From: JADGGM01 sp025449955
GTDB taxonomy: Bacteria; Gemmatimonadota; Gemmatimonadetes; Gemmatimonadales; Gemmatimonadaceae
Assembly: GCA_036554285.1 (NCBI GenBank)
Contig: DATBNO010000042.1
Coordinates: forward strand, 14,738-78,737
Direction of reading: 5' to 3'
Length of the DNA stretch: 64,000 nt
In this document: piece after piece, positions 39,616 through 49,395 of the stretch
Numbering within the stretch: the stretch's first letter is position 1
Layout: every line of letters starts with the position of its first letter
Notes under the pieces: model-generated
What the model was told of the DNA's origin: nothing
The model's input: only the letters and a program-made list of their open reading frames with translations
Database searches by the model: none
Program-made: the position numbers and the translations under genes

Positions 39616-40959
39616 ATGGCTTCCGACGACATCCTGAGTGCGATCCGCGAGGTGAGCAACACGAAGCAGCTCGATCGGTCCGAGTTGCACGCGTTGCTCC
39701 AGGACGGCATCCTTGCCGCGCTCGCGAAGAAGTACGGCCCAACGGTGCAGGCGGAAGTCTCGATCGATGAAACGAAGGGTGAGATCCGGATCATCCGCCT
39801 GCGATCGGTGGTCGACGCCGTGACGGATCCGAGCCGCGAGATCTCGGTGGAGGACGCGCGCATCTACGACGAAGGCTTCGAGCCGGGCGACCAGCTCGAG
39901 GAGCCAATCGATTTCGCCGAGTTCGGCCGGACCGCGGCACAGGCAGCCAAGCAGCGGATCATCCAGCGTGTGCGCGAGCGCGAGCGTACCCGCATTCGCG
40001 ACGAGTTCTCGGGTCGCGTGGGCGATCTCCTCTCCGGCGAAGTGCAGCAGATCGAGCGCGGCAAGCTCGTCATCATGCTCAACAAATTCCGTGAGGCGGA
40101 GGCGATCGTTCCGTACCGCGAGCAGAATCATCGCGAGCATTATCATCAGGGCGAGCCGATGCGCGCGGTGCTCAAGCGCATCGAGGAGACGCCCAAGGGT
40201 CCGCGCCTCATTCTCACGCGCGGCGACGGGATGTTCGTGAAGGCATTGTTCCGGCTCGAGGTGCCCGAGATCCAACAAGGCATCGTCGAGATTCGCGCCG
40301 TCGCACGCGAAGTGGGAAGCCGCACCAAGATCGCCGTGTTCTCGCGCGACGACTCCATCGATCCGGTGGGCGCGTGCGTCGGTCTCAAGGGCTCGCGCGT
40401 GCAGGCCGTGGTCAACGAGTTAGGCGGCGAGAAAATCGATATCGTGCCATGGTCGTCGGATCCCGAGCGCTTTGCCAAAATGGCGCTCGCGCCGGCGCGC
40501 GTGGCGCGCGTGTTCAGCGATCCGGCGGGCCGTGCGATTCAGGCCGTGGTCGATGAAGACCAGCTCTCGCTGGCCATCGGTCGCAACGGACAGAACGTGC
40601 GTCTCGCGTCGGAGCTCACGGGCTGGAAAATCGACCTGTACTCCAGCCGCGAGTGGCTCGAGCGCGGTGGTGAAGCGCCGCTCTTCCAGCCGTTGCCGGA
40701 GGAGCGCGAGGAGGCGGCCGACGTCAAGTTGTCCGAGATCGAAGGGTTGGGACCGGCCACGGTGGCCGTGCTCGAGGACGCGGGCTACAAGACGCTCAAC
40801 GACATCATCGATCTCGAGCGCGAAGACTTCCTGCGGTTGCCGGGTATCGCGCCGGAGGAAGCGGACCGCATCATGGCGATGATCGACGAACTGACCACGG
40901 AGGACGCGGAAGGCGGTGCCGACGGCGGCACCGATGGCACGGACGAAACCGCCGCGTGA
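39616..40959 (+). CDS. nusA: Transcription termination/antitermination factor NusA
   Basis: NusA, 447 aa: N-terminal RNA-polymerase-binding domain (about 1-125), S1 domain (130-200), two KH domains with DPVGACVGLKGSRVQAV and GRNGQNVRLASELTGW, and a C-terminal helix-hairpin-helix segment (LSEIEGLGPATVAVLEDAG). ATG 39616 has an AGAGAGG sequence upstream. It may regulate its own operon through the leader terminator at 39087. Confidence 0.97.
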   Translation: MASDDILSAIREVSNTKQLDRSELHALLQDGILAALAKKYGPTVQAEVSIDETKGEIRIIRLRSVVDAVTDPSREISVEDARIYDEGFEPGDQLEEPIDFAEFGRTAAQAAKQRIIQRVRERERTRIRDEFSGRVGDLLSGEVQQIERGKLVIMLNKFREAEAIVPYREQNHREHYHQGEPMRAVLKRIEETPKGPRLILTRGDGMFVKALFRLEVPEIQQGIVEIRAVAREVGSRTKIAVFSRDDSIDPVGACVGLKGSRVQAVVNELGGEKIDIVPWSSDPERFAKMALAPARVARVFSDPAGRAIQAVVDEDQLSLAIGRNGQNVRLASELTGWKIDLYSSREWLERGGEAPLFQPLPEEREEAADVKLSEIEGLGPATVAVLEDAGYKTLNDIIDLEREDFLRLPGIAPEEADRIMAMIDELTTEDAEGGADGGTDGTDETAA

Positions 40960-41306
40960 CGGCTGACGAGCGCGACCGCAAATTGGCTGGACTCATCGGC
41001 TTGGGTCATCGCGCGCGGAGCGCGGTGGTCGGCGTCGAGCGGGTGCGCGAGACGGCACGTCGTGGCGGGCTGGCGCTGGTGGTGGTGGCGCCCGACGCGT
41101 CGCATCACAGTTTGGCGAAGGTGATTCCGCTGCTCAAGGCGCGTCACGTGACGATCGTCGCAGGTCCGAGCTCGGCGGCGTTAGGCGCAGCGGTGGGACG
41201 TGAGGCGACGGTGGCGGTTGGAATTGTAGATCGCGATTTGGCGCGAGGCATTCGCGCGATCGCGAGATCGGCTCCCGGCGGGGGCTCTCGAGGAGGGGTG
41301 TTTTGA
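40956..41306 (+). CDS. L7Ae/L30e-family RNA-binding protein (YlxQ-like)
   Basis: A 116-residue protein of the L7Ae/L30e fold, the YlxQ position between nusA and infB. It shows KLAGLIGLGHRARSAVVG at the N terminus and a central VVVAPDASHHS strand-loop as in kink-turn-binding proteins. YlxR, which usually comes before it, is absent. Both ends overlap neighbours (GTGA, TTGA), so it is translated with nusA and infB. Confidence 0.85.
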   Translation: MTADERDRKLAGLIGLGHRARSAVVGVERVRETARRGGLALVVVAPDASHHSLAKVIPLLKARHVTIVAGPSSAALGAAVGREATVAVGIVDRDLARGIRAIARSAPGGGSRGGVF

Positions 41307-44017
41307 TCAAGCTGCGTGTGCACGACCTGGCTGGCGAATTCGGAATTTCCACGGACGACCTGATGACGATGCTCCGGTCGATGGATGTTCCGGTGCGGAG
41401 TCATCTGAGTCCGTTGACGGACGAGCAGGTGGCGAGATTGCGCGCCCGGTGGGAGCGCGAAAAGCGTGCGCGTCAGGAGAAGCCGGCGCCGGCGCCGGGC
41501 CGCCGTCGCCGTGCGACGGCGGCCGCGGCGCCGGCGCCTGAGCCCGAGCCCGCGTCGTCCGCGGAGCCGGCCAAGCGTCGTCGGCGCCGTGCCGCGGACA
41601 TCGCGGCCGCCGAAGCGGCGGCCGCGGAGGCCGCGGAAGCGGCGGAGGCCGTCGCGTCCAACGGTGGTGCGCCGTCGGATCTCGAGGACGAGACGCATAC
41701 CGACAAGGTCGAGCTCCCGCGCCGCACGTTCGAGCCGCAGCAGCCGCTCTCTCCGGCCGCCCGCCTAACGCAGTCGGATGCCCAACGCGGCGCGCACGCG
41801 CCGTCGCGCGCCTTCCCGGATGCCGGCGGGGCCGAGCACGGCCGCGCCACGTCGCCAGGCGATCATCAGCCGGCGCCCGCGCACGCCGGACCGGCGTCGG
41901 CGCCGGCCCAACGGCCGTCCGCGCCGCAAACGCCCGATTGGCAGCGGCCACGGCCCGTCGTGCCTGGACCGCCGCGTCCCAAACCGGTCGCGTCGTCCAC
42001 ACCGTTCCCGCCTCGGCCTATCGCGACCGCGTCGCCCGGCGCGCCCACGGGTGCGCCTCCGCGTCGCGAAGAAAAGCGCGGCGGCAAGCGCAAGAAGGGC
42101 AAGCGCGGCGCCGTCGATCAGGAAGCAGTGACCGCAAACATCTCCCGGACCATGACGGCCCTTCGCGGCGCACCGACGCGCCGCGGTCCGCGGCGTGCCG
42201 ACGAGGGTGCGTCGCGCGAGGAGGTGGAAGCCCTCCGCGCCGCCGAGGCGGAGCGCGAACGCACCACCGTGCACGTGAACGAGTTCATCACCGTCAGCGA
42301 GCTGGCGTCGATCCTCAAGATCCCGCCCACGCAGATCGTGACATTCGCGCTCAAGAACCTGGGACTCATGGTGACGATCAACCAGCGACTCGACTTCGAT
42401 CAGATCGAGTTGATCGCCGGTGAATTCGGCTTCCACGCGGTGCGCGAGGCGGAATACGCGGCGGCCGATGAAACCGAGGAAGAGGCGCCGGAGAATCTGG
42501 CGCCGCGTCCACCGGTGGTCACCATCATGGGCCACGTCGACCACGGCAAGACGTCGTTGCTCGACTACATCCGCAAAGCCAATGTCGTCGCGGGCGAGGC
42601 CGGGGGCATCACACAGCACATCGGCGCATATCACGTGTCGCTGCCGAGCGGACGGTTGATCACGTTCCTCGACACGCCGGGCCACGAAGCGTTCACGGCC
42701 ATGCGCGCACGCGGCGCACAGGTCACCGACATCGTGGTGCTCGTCGTCGCGGCGGACGACCAGGTGATGCCGCAGACCATCGAGGCGATCTCGCACGCCA
42801 AGAACGCCGGCGTTCCGTTAGTCGTCGCGATCAACAAGATCGACCTGCCCAGCGCCAACGTGCAGAAGGTGAAGCAGGACCTGCTGCAGCACGGCGTGGT
42901 GCTCGAGGAGTTCGGCGGCAGCACGCTCGCCACGCCGATCTCGGCGAAGAAGGGGACCAACGTGAACGAGCTGTTGGACCAGGTCCTGTTGCAGGCAGAA
43001 ATCCTCGACCTCAAGGCGAATCCGTCGCGGAAGGCGGTGGGGACGGTGATCGAGGCGCAGCTGGACCCGGGCAAGGGACCGGTGGCGACGCTGCTCGTGC
43101 AGCAGGGCACGCTGCGGGTGGGTGAGGACTTCATCTGCGGCATGTACTCGGGCCGTGTCCGCGCGTTGTTCGACGAGCGCGGGAAAACGGTGCCGTCCGC
43201 CGGTCCGGCGATCCCGGTGCAGGTGTTAGGCATCGAGGGCGTGCCGATGGCGGGCGACCAGTTGCTGGTCCTCGAAGACGCGACGGCGACGCGCGATATC
43301 GCGCAGCGGCGCCAACGCCTCGACCGCGAGGCCAAGAGCCGTCGCACGTCGCGCGTCGCGGTGTCGCTCGAGGACTTCATGTCGCAGGCGGCGGCGGGCC
43401 TGGTGCGCACGTTGCCGCTGGTCATCAAGGCGGACCAGGGCGGTCCGGCCGAGGCGCTCGCCGATGCGTTAGGCCAATTGTCGAACGCCGAGGTGAAGGT
43501 CGAGGTCGTGCACCGCGGCGTGGGCGCGATCACCGAGAGCGACATTCTGCTCGCCAAGGCGTCGGGCGCGATCATCATCGGCTTCCACGTGCGGCCCGAC
43601 AACAACGCGCGCGCGGCGGCCGAACGCGAGGGTGTCGACCTCAAGCTCTACCGCGTCATCTACGAGGCGGTGGACGACGTGCGCGCCGCGTTGAGCGGCA
43701 TGCTGCGCCCCGAGGAGCGCGAGGTCACGTTAGGCGAAGCCGAAGTGCGCCAGATATTCCGCGTGCCCCGCATCGGCGTCGTGGCCGGCTGCTACGTGCG
43801 CAGCGGCATCATCTCGCGACAGGGTCGCGTCCGGGTGATACGCGACGCCGTCGAGATCTACGACGGCACGATCGCGTCGCTCCGCCGCTTCAAGGACGAC
43901 GTCCGCGAAGTGCGCGACGGCTTCGAGTGCGGTATCGGCATCGAACACTTCAACGACATCAAGGTCGGCGACGTGATCGAGTGCTACCGGAAGGAGGAAG
44001 TGGCCCGGACGCTCTGA
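41303..44017 (+). CDS. infB: Translation initiation factor IF-2
   Basis: IF-2, 904 aa. IF2-N domain at residues 1-50, then a long low-complexity Ala/Pro/Arg-rich region (about 50-275), a second N-terminal domain, the G domain (GHVDHGKTS near residue 411, DTPGHEAF, NKID near 511), and domains II-IV to the C terminus. TTG 41303 is the start because AGGAGGGG (41291-41298) precedes it perfectly and homology begins there; it overlaps the previous stop (TTGA). Confidence 0.97.
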   Translation: MIKLRVHDLAGEFGISTDDLMTMLRSMDVPVRSHLSPLTDEQVARLRARWEREKRARQEKPAPAPGRRRRATAAAAPAPEPEPASSAEPAKRRRRRAADIAAAEAAAAEAAEAAEAVASNGGAPSDLEDETHTDKVELPRRTFEPQQPLSPAARLTQSDAQRGAHAPSRAFPDAGGAEHGRATSPGDHQPAPAHAGPASAPAQRPSAPQTPDWQRPRPVVPGPPRPKPVASSTPFPPRPIATASPGAPTGAPPRREEKRGGKRKKGKRGAVDQEAVTANISRTMTALRGAPTRRGPRRADEGASREEVEALRAAEAERERTTVHVNEFITVSELASILKIPPTQIVTFALKNLGLMVTINQRLDFDQIELIAGEFGFHAVREAEYAAADETEEEAPENLAPRPPVVTIMGHVDHGKTSLLDYIRKANVVAGEAGGITQHIGAYHVSLPSGRLITFLDTPGHEAFTAMRARGAQVTDIVVLVVAADDQVMPQTIEAISHAKNAGVPLVVAINKIDLPSANVQKVKQDLLQHGVVLEEFGGSTLATPISAKKGTNVNELLDQVLLQAEILDLKANPSRKAVGTVIEAQLDPGKGPVATLLVQQGTLRVGEDFICGMYSGRVRALFDERGKTVPSAGPAIPVQVLGIEGVPMAGDQLLVLEDATATRDIAQRRQRLDREAKSRRTSRVAVSLEDFMSQAAAGLVRTLPLVIKADQGGPAEALADALGQLSNAEVKVEVVHRGVGAITESDILLAKASGAIIIGFHVRPDNNARAAAEREGVDLKLYRVIYEAVDDVRAALSGMLRPEEREVTLGEAEVRQIFRVPRIGVVAGCYVRSGIISRQGRVRVIRDAVEIYDGTIASLRRFKDDVREVRDGFECGIGIEHFNDIKVGDVIECYRKEEVARTL

Positions 44018-44024
44018 TTAGCCG

Positions 44025-44306
44025 ATGACGATCGCGTCCATCTCGTGGGATCTGCACGTTCCGGCCGCGCACTCGCTCAAGGAGAAGCGGTCGGTGCTTT
44101 CACGCATCAAGGCCCGGTTGCACAATGAGTTCAACGTCTCGGTCGCCGAGACGGGGCACCACGATGTGTGGCAGCGCGCCGAGCTCACCGCGTGCGTCGT
44201 CTCATCCGACCGGCGCCATGCGGAATCCGTGCTGTCGACCATCGACGGCGTGGTGGCCACCGCCGCCGGATGCCGCGTCATCGATTCCGTGCGCGCGTTT
44301 TTCTAA
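44025..44306 (+). CDS. DUF503 protein (YlxP-like)
   Basis: A 93-residue DUF503 protein with the family start (SWDLHVPAAHSLKEKRSVL) and VSVAETGHHDVWQRAELTACVVS. YlxP proteins sit between infB and rbfA in many bacteria and are linked to ribosome or translation function, without a defined activity. It follows infB by 7 nt. Confidence 0.9.
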   Translation: MTIASISWDLHVPAAHSLKEKRSVLSRIKARLHNEFNVSVAETGHHDVWQRAELTACVVSSDRRHAESVLSTIDGVVATAAGCRVIDSVRAFF

Positions 44307-44333
44307 CGCGCGCGCCCAGCCCTCGAGAGTCAC

Positions 44334-44738
44334 ATGAGCCCCGATCATCGCCGCGCCGAGCGCGTAGCCGAAGGAATCCGCGAAGTCGTCGCGCGCTTTC
44401 TCACCGAGGGCGTGAAGGACCCGCGCATCGTCGGCCTCGTCACCGTCACCGGCGTCGACGTGACGCGCGACCTGCGCCACGCGCGGATCTACGTCACCGT
44501 GTTAGGCGACGACGCGGCGCACACATCGACGCTCGAGGGGTTGGCCAGTTTGGCGGCGCACTTGCGGCCGCTCGTCGCGCGCTCGCTCCGGCTCCGGCTC
44601 GCGCCCGAAATCGAATTTCGCCAGGACGAGACCGCCGCCCATGCGACGCGCATCGAGTCCTTGCTCGCCCGGCTGCGGGACGAGCGCGAGGAGCGCGCCG
44701 AGGCGTCGCCGCCGTCCGACGAGGATGCCGGCGATTGA
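44334..44738 (+). CDS. rbfA: 30S ribosome-binding factor RbfA
   Basis: RbfA, 134 aa, a KH-like factor for late 16S rRNA processing. Features: RAERVAEGIREVVARFL, VKDPRIVGLVTVTGVDVTRDLRHARIYV and a RLAPEIEFRQDE segment. The acidic tail overlaps truB by 14 nt. Confidence 0.95.
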   Translation: MSPDHRRAERVAEGIREVVARFLTEGVKDPRIVGLVTVTGVDVTRDLRHARIYVTVLGDDAAHTSTLEGLASLAAHLRPLVARSLRLRLAPEIEFRQDETAAHATRIESLLARLRDEREERAEASPPSDEDAGD

Positions 44739-45591
44739 CGGGCTGCTGCTGGTCGACAAGCCGGCCGGCGTCACGTCCCACGATGTCGTCGCCATCGCCC
44801 GGCGCGCGCTCGGCGTTAGGCGGGTGGGACACGGCGGCACGCTCGACCCGTTCGCGACCGGACTGCTCGTGCTGCTCGTCGGACGCGCCACGCGGCTCCT
44901 GCCGTATCTCGAGGGCGAGCCCAAGGTATACGCGGCCACCATCCGGTGGGGCGTCGAGACCGACACCGACGATGGCACCGGCGCCGTGATGTGTACCGCA
45001 CCGGCGCCCGAGCGCGCCGCCGTCGAGCGCGCGATGGTGGGCCTAACGGGAGAGGTTGACCAGGTGCCCCCGACGTTTTCGGCCAAACAGGTGGGCGGAC
45101 AGCGCGCCCACGCCGCCGCCCGCCGCGGCGCGCCGCTCGCGCTCGAGGCGGCGCGCGTCACGGTGTACGCGTGGACGACGCGCGCCTGGCGCGGCGACGC
45201 GCTGGATGTCACGGTGCAGTGCAGCGGCGGCACCTATGTCCGCGCCCTGGCGCGCGATCTGGGCCGCGCCGCGGGCAGCGCCGCCCATCTGACCGCGTTG
45301 CGCCGCCTCACGAGCGGCCCGTTCGATGTCGCCGCCGCGTGCTCGGCAGACGACCTCCGCGCCGGCGCCGCGGTCCTGCTCCCGCCACTGGCCGCCGTAC
45401 CCTCGCTGCCCGTGGTGCGGCTCGATGCCGGATCCGTTAGGCACGTGCGACAGGGCCGGGACGTCGGCGGCGCCGGGCCCGGACCCGGCGCCGGTCGCGC
45501 GGCGCTGGTCGACCCATCGGGCGCGCTCGTCGCGATCGCCCAACGCGACGGCGACTGGTGGCACCCGCGCACCGTGCTCGCCGATGACTGA
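44725..45591 (+). CDS. truB: tRNA pseudouridine(55) synthase TruB
   Basis: TruB, 288 aa, makes pseudouridine 55 in the T loop of tRNAs. The N terminus GLLLVDKPAGVTSHDVV and the catalytic-Asp motif GHGGTLDPFATGLL are intact, and CSGGTYVRALARDLG is the RNA-binding motif. ATG 44725 lies 14 nt inside rbfA; the end overlaps ribF by 8 nt. Confidence 0.96.
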   Translation: MPAIDGLLLVDKPAGVTSHDVVAIARRALGVRRVGHGGTLDPFATGLLVLLVGRATRLLPYLEGEPKVYAATIRWGVETDTDDGTGAVMCTAPAPERAAVERAMVGLTGEVDQVPPTFSAKQVGGQRAHAAARRGAPLALEAARVTVYAWTTRAWRGDALDVTVQCSGGTYVRALARDLGRAAGSAAHLTALRRLTSGPFDVAAACSADDLRAGAAVLLPPLAAVPSLPVVRLDAGSVRHVRQGRDVGGAGPGPGAGRAALVDPSGALVAIAQRDGDWWHPRTVLADD

Positions 45592-46534
45592 GCGCTTCCG
45601 CGGGTGGCATGACTCCGGACTGCCGCCCGATTCGCCCGGCACGGTCGTCACCGTCGGCACCTTCGACGGCGTGCACCTGGGCCACCGCGACGTGCTCGCG
45701 CGCATCGCCGAGCGCGCGCGCGAGATGTCGCTCGACAGCGTGCTCGTCACGTTCAACCCGCATCCGCTCGAGGTCGTCAACCCGGCCGCCGCGCCCCTCT
45801 TGCTCACCATCGAGCAGGAGAAGATCGAAGTCGTCGCCGAAAGCAGCGTCCGCTACATGGCGATCGTGCCGTTCACGCCGTCCCTGCAGCGATACAGCGC
45901 CGCGCAGTTCGTCGATGAAATCCTGCGCCATCGGTTCCACGTCAAACACCTCGTCATCGGACACGACCACGGATTCGGCCGCGGGCGCGAAGGCGACGTG
46001 GATGTGATGCGCGCACTGGGCCGCGAGCGCGGTTTCGGGGTCGAGGTGGTGAACGCGGTCGCGACGGCCGACGGACGCGTGGTGTCATCCACGCTCATCC
46101 GGCGTGCGGTGGCCGGCGGCGACCTGAACCACGCCGCCCAGGCGCTCGGCCGGCCGTACTCGGTGCAGTCGCGGGTTCGGCGCGGCGAACAGCGGGGACG
46201 TGCGTTAGGCTTTCCGACCATCAATCTCGAATCGCCGCCGGCCCGCAAGCTGCTCCCGCCCGACGGCGTCTACGCCGTCCGGGCGCAAACGCCGCTCGGC
46301 CCCTTCGGGGGAATGATGAACCTCGGGCCGCGTCCGACTTTCGGCGATCACGCGCGCTCACTGGAAGTGCACCTGTTCGACACCGACCTCGACCTCTATG
46401 GCGCGTCCGTCCGGGTCGATTTCGTAGAGCGCCTGCGAGAGACCCGCGCGTTTGCGGGAGCCGAAGACCTCAAAGCGCAGCTGAACCGCGATTCCCTGAA
46501 TGCCCGCGCAATCCTCACCCAGCGCGTTGACTGA
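45584..46534 (+). CDS. ribF: Bifunctional riboflavin kinase/FAD synthetase RibF
   Basis: RibF, 316 aa. N-terminal FMN adenylyltransferase with TVGTFDGVHLGHRDVL and the ISST-like VVSSTLIRRAVAGGD; C-terminal riboflavin kinase with RRGEQRGRALGFPTINLE, GVYAVRA and the FVERLRETRAF helix. Converts riboflavin to FMN and FAD. Last gene of the rimP operon, 78 nt before secD. Confidence 0.96.
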   Translation: MTERFRGWHDSGLPPDSPGTVVTVGTFDGVHLGHRDVLARIAERAREMSLDSVLVTFNPHPLEVVNPAAAPLLLTIEQEKIEVVAESSVRYMAIVPFTPSLQRYSAAQFVDEILRHRFHVKHLVIGHDHGFGRGREGDVDVMRALGRERGFGVEVVNAVATADGRVVSSTLIRRAVAGGDLNHAAQALGRPYSVQSRVRRGEQRGRALGFPTINLESPPARKLLPPDGVYAVRAQTPLGPFGGMMNLGPRPTFGDHARSLEVHLFDTDLDLYGASVRVDFVERLRETRAFAGAEDLKAQLNRDSLNARAILTQRVD

Positions 46535-46612
46535 CGCACGCTATTCCGATAACCTTCAATACTTTGCCGGACTTGACCGGGACTCGTCCGCGGCCCCATC
46601 CTCGCCCGTCGC

Positions 46613-48340
46613 ATGGCCACTATCCGCAATCGCCTCATCCTCATCCTGGTTCTCGTCGCCGCCTCCGGTTGGGCGCTGTTTCCGCGCACGGTTTCGGTAC
46701 GCGAGCTCAATAAGAACGGCGTCTGGTACGACACCACGCAGACGCATATTCCGCTCAAGAAGGGACTCGATCTGCAGGGCGGCATGTACCTCGCGCTCGA
46801 GGTCGACGAATCGAAAGGCGCCGTCGCCAACAAGGCCGAAGCCATCGATCGCGCCCTCAAGGTCGTACGCAATCGTATCGACCAATTCGGCGTGACCGAG
46901 CCGGACGTGCGGAAGGTCGGCAACGACCGGATCACCGTGGAGCTCCCAGGCGTCACCGACCAGCAACGCGCCGAGCAGCTCGTCGAGAAGTCGGCGTTCC
47001 TCGAGTTCCAGATCACGGACAAGACGGGCGCACTCGACAAAGTGACGCCGCGCATCGATCAGATCATTCGTGCGAAGGGCTACGACAAGGCCAGCGGTGC
47101 CGTCACGACGCCCGGTGCGGCGCCCAGCGCCGACACCGCGAAAAACGCGATTTCGTCATTGTTCACGCCTGGAGATTCGAACAAGGCCAAATCCGACACC
47201 GGCAAAGCCAAGGGCGCGGCCGGCGCCAAGAAGGACACGGGTGCGACCAAATCCGACACGTCGGACACGGGCGTCTTCAACGGCGCGGCGAATGGTCCGT
47301 TCAGCCGTCTGATCCAACCCGGCCAGATGCCGGGCGAATACTACGTGAGCAACACCGACGTGCCGACGGTGAGCCGGTACCTGTCGTATCCCGACATTGC
47401 CGCGGCGCTGCCGCCGGGCAAGACGCTGCTCTGGGGAACCACGGCCGATTTGGGCCAGGGCGCGAATGCGACGCCGCTCTACGTGGTCGACACCAAGCCG
47501 ATCATCACCGGCGAGTATCTCACCGACGCCAAGCCGGCCACCGATCCGATCGAAGGGAACATCGTTCAGTTCACGCTGAACAGCGAGGGCGGACGACGCT
47601 TCCGGCAGGAAACCGGCAAGCACGTCAACGATTACATGGCGATCGTGCTCGACGGGAAGGTGATGGGACGCCCGCCGATCATCGAAAGCGCCATCGGCAC
47701 ACGCGGCCAGATCACCATGCGCGGCCAGCCGCTGCAGCAGGTGCAGGACCTCGCGCTCGTGTTGCGCGCCGGTGCGCTCCCGGTCCCGCTCAAGGTAGTC
47801 GACTCCCGCACCATCGGGCCGACGTTAGGCGCGGACTCGATCCGGGACGGCATCAACGCCGGCATCCTGGGCGTTGCGTTAGTCCTGATCATCATGATCG
47901 GCTACTATCGCTTCTCCGGCCTCCTCGCCGTGGTCGCGCTCGGCCTGTACGTGCTGTTCACGCTGGCGCTGCTCGCGGGACTCGACGCGACGCTCACGCT
48001 GCCGGGCATCGCGGGTATGGTGCTGTCGGTCGGTATCGCGGTCGACGCCAATGTGCTGATCTTCGAGCGAATACGAGAAGAGTTGGCGCGAGGGAAAACG
48101 GTGCGCGCCTCCGTCGATGAAGGCTTCCGTCATGCGATGTCGGCGATCATCGACTCGAACGTGTCGACCGCCCTCACCGCTGCCGTGCTATACTGGATCG
48201 GCACGGGCCCGGTGAAAGGCTTCGCCGTGACGCTCATCTGCGGTATCGCGGCGTCGATGGTGAGCGCGATCTTCGTGGTTCGGACGTTCTACCTCTTGTG
48301 GCTCAACCGCACCCGCGGCGCCCGCCAGTTGAGTATCTGA
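46613..48340 (+). CDS. secD: Protein translocase subunit SecD
   Basis: SecD, 575 aa, with one N-terminal membrane helix, periplasmic P1 domains and five C-terminal helices. GLDLQGGMYLALEVD near the start and the helix with GIAVDANVLIFERIREEL are classic SecD motifs. A Lys/Asp/Ala/Thr-rich low-complexity insert (about residues 160-225) interrupts the P1 region, longer than in E. coli. Uses the proton gradient to pull proteins from the periplasmic face. Overlaps secF by one base (TGATG). Confidence 0.97.
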   Translation: MATIRNRLILILVLVAASGWALFPRTVSVRELNKNGVWYDTTQTHIPLKKGLDLQGGMYLALEVDESKGAVANKAEAIDRALKVVRNRIDQFGVTEPDVRKVGNDRITVELPGVTDQQRAEQLVEKSAFLEFQITDKTGALDKVTPRIDQIIRAKGYDKASGAVTTPGAAPSADTAKNAISSLFTPGDSNKAKSDTGKAKGAAGAKKDTGATKSDTSDTGVFNGAANGPFSRLIQPGQMPGEYYVSNTDVPTVSRYLSYPDIAAALPPGKTLLWGTTADLGQGANATPLYVVDTKPIITGEYLTDAKPATDPIEGNIVQFTLNSEGGRRFRQETGKHVNDYMAIVLDGKVMGRPPIIESAIGTRGQITMRGQPLQQVQDLALVLRAGALPVPLKVVDSRTIGPTLGADSIRDGINAGILGVALVLIIMIGYYRFSGLLAVVALGLYVLFTLALLAGLDATLTLPGIAGMVLSVGIAVDANVLIFERIREELARGKTVRASVDEGFRHAMSAIIDSNVSTALTAAVLYWIGTGPVKGFAVTLICGIAASMVSAIFVVRTFYLLWLNRTRGARQLSI

Positions 48341-49341
48341 TGCTGCGCATTCTGCACGACACCAAAATCGACTTCATCCGATTGTGGAAGATCACCACGA
48401 TCGTGACGCTGTTGTTCACTGTGCCTGGCATCATCGCGATCGCCATCTCGGGCTATCAATACAGCGTCGAGTTTACCGGCGGCACGCTGATGCAGGTGAG
48501 CTTCCCCAAGGCGCCGGCCGTCGCCGACGTGCGCAGTACGCTCGACGCCTCCGGCATCAAGGGCGCCGAGATCCAGACGTTCGGCAGCGACACGGCGCTC
48601 GTCATCCGCGCACAGGACCCGCGCTCGGTGGCCCAACAGACGCGCGGCGCCGAGTCGGTGGCCGGCGAGATCACCGCGGCGCTCACCAAGAAGTACGGCC
48701 CGCCGCCTAACTTTCGCGTCGACCGCACCGAGGCCGTTGGGCCGAAAGTGGGCGCCGAGCTGCGGCAGAAGGCGTTGTACGCCATTCTCTTGTCGTTCGT
48801 CGTCACGCTGCTCTATCTCGCGTGGCGATTCGAGTGGCGATTCGGACTGGCCGCCGTCATCGCGACGGCCCACGACATCCTGGGCACGCTCGCGTTCATC
48901 AAGTATCTCCACCTCGAGATCTCGCTCATCGTCGTCGGCGGCGTGTTGACGATGATCGGCTATTCGCTCAACGACACGATCATCATCTTCGATCGCGTTC
49001 GCGAGGATCTCCGCAAGCGACGCAAAGAATCGCTGTATGACACGCTCAACCGCGGCGTGAACGAGACGCTGCCGCGGTCGGTGCTCACGCACAGCACCAC
49101 GTTCGCGTGCTTGGTCGCGCTGGCGCTCGTGGGCGGCGAGGTCATCCGGCCGTTCGCGCTCGTCATGATGTTCGGCGTCGTCACCGGAACGTTCAGCTCG
49201 ATTTACGTCGCGCCGGTGGTGTTGCTGTGGATCGAGCACAAGTGGCCGCGCGCGGTGGGCGAGCGCGGCGGCGTTGGACCGCGCAACATGCGCGAGACGC
49301 CGCCGCCGGCGCAGCGCCGCCGGGCGGCGGGTGAGTCCTGA
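48340..49341 (+). CDS. secF: Protein translocase subunit SecF
   Basis: SecF, 333 aa, six membrane helices. The FTGGTLMQVSFPKAP segment, the helix with VVGGVLTMIGYSLNDTIIIFDRVRE and a LRRSV-like LPRSVLTHSTT region define the family. ATG 48340 matches the homologous start (LRILHDTKIDFI). Forms the SecDF complex with the preceding gene; a terminator follows. Confidence 0.97.
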   Translation: MLRILHDTKIDFIRLWKITTIVTLLFTVPGIIAIAISGYQYSVEFTGGTLMQVSFPKAPAVADVRSTLDASGIKGAEIQTFGSDTALVIRAQDPRSVAQQTRGAESVAGEITAALTKKYGPPPNFRVDRTEAVGPKVGAELRQKALYAILLSFVVTLLYLAWRFEWRFGLAAVIATAHDILGTLAFIKYLHLEISLIVVGGVLTMIGYSLNDTIIIFDRVREDLRKRRKESLYDTLNRGVNETLPRSVLTHSTTFACLVALALVGGEVIRPFALVMMFGVVTGTFSSIYVAPVVLLWIEHKWPRAVGERGGVGPRNMRETPPPAQRRRAAGES

Positions 49342-49362
49342 TTCGCCAAGTGCGCTGCCGAG

Positions 49363-49390
49363 CCGCCGCCCTCTGACGGGCGGCGGTTTT
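49363..49390 (+). terminator. Intrinsic terminator after secF
   Basis: A 9-bp GC stem CCGCCGCCC (49363-49371) with GGGCGGCGG (49378-49386), loop TCTGAC, followed by TTTT. It lies only 5 nt before the tatD ATG, so it may reduce rather than stop expression into tatD. Confidence 0.8.
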
Positions 49391-49395
49391 GCATC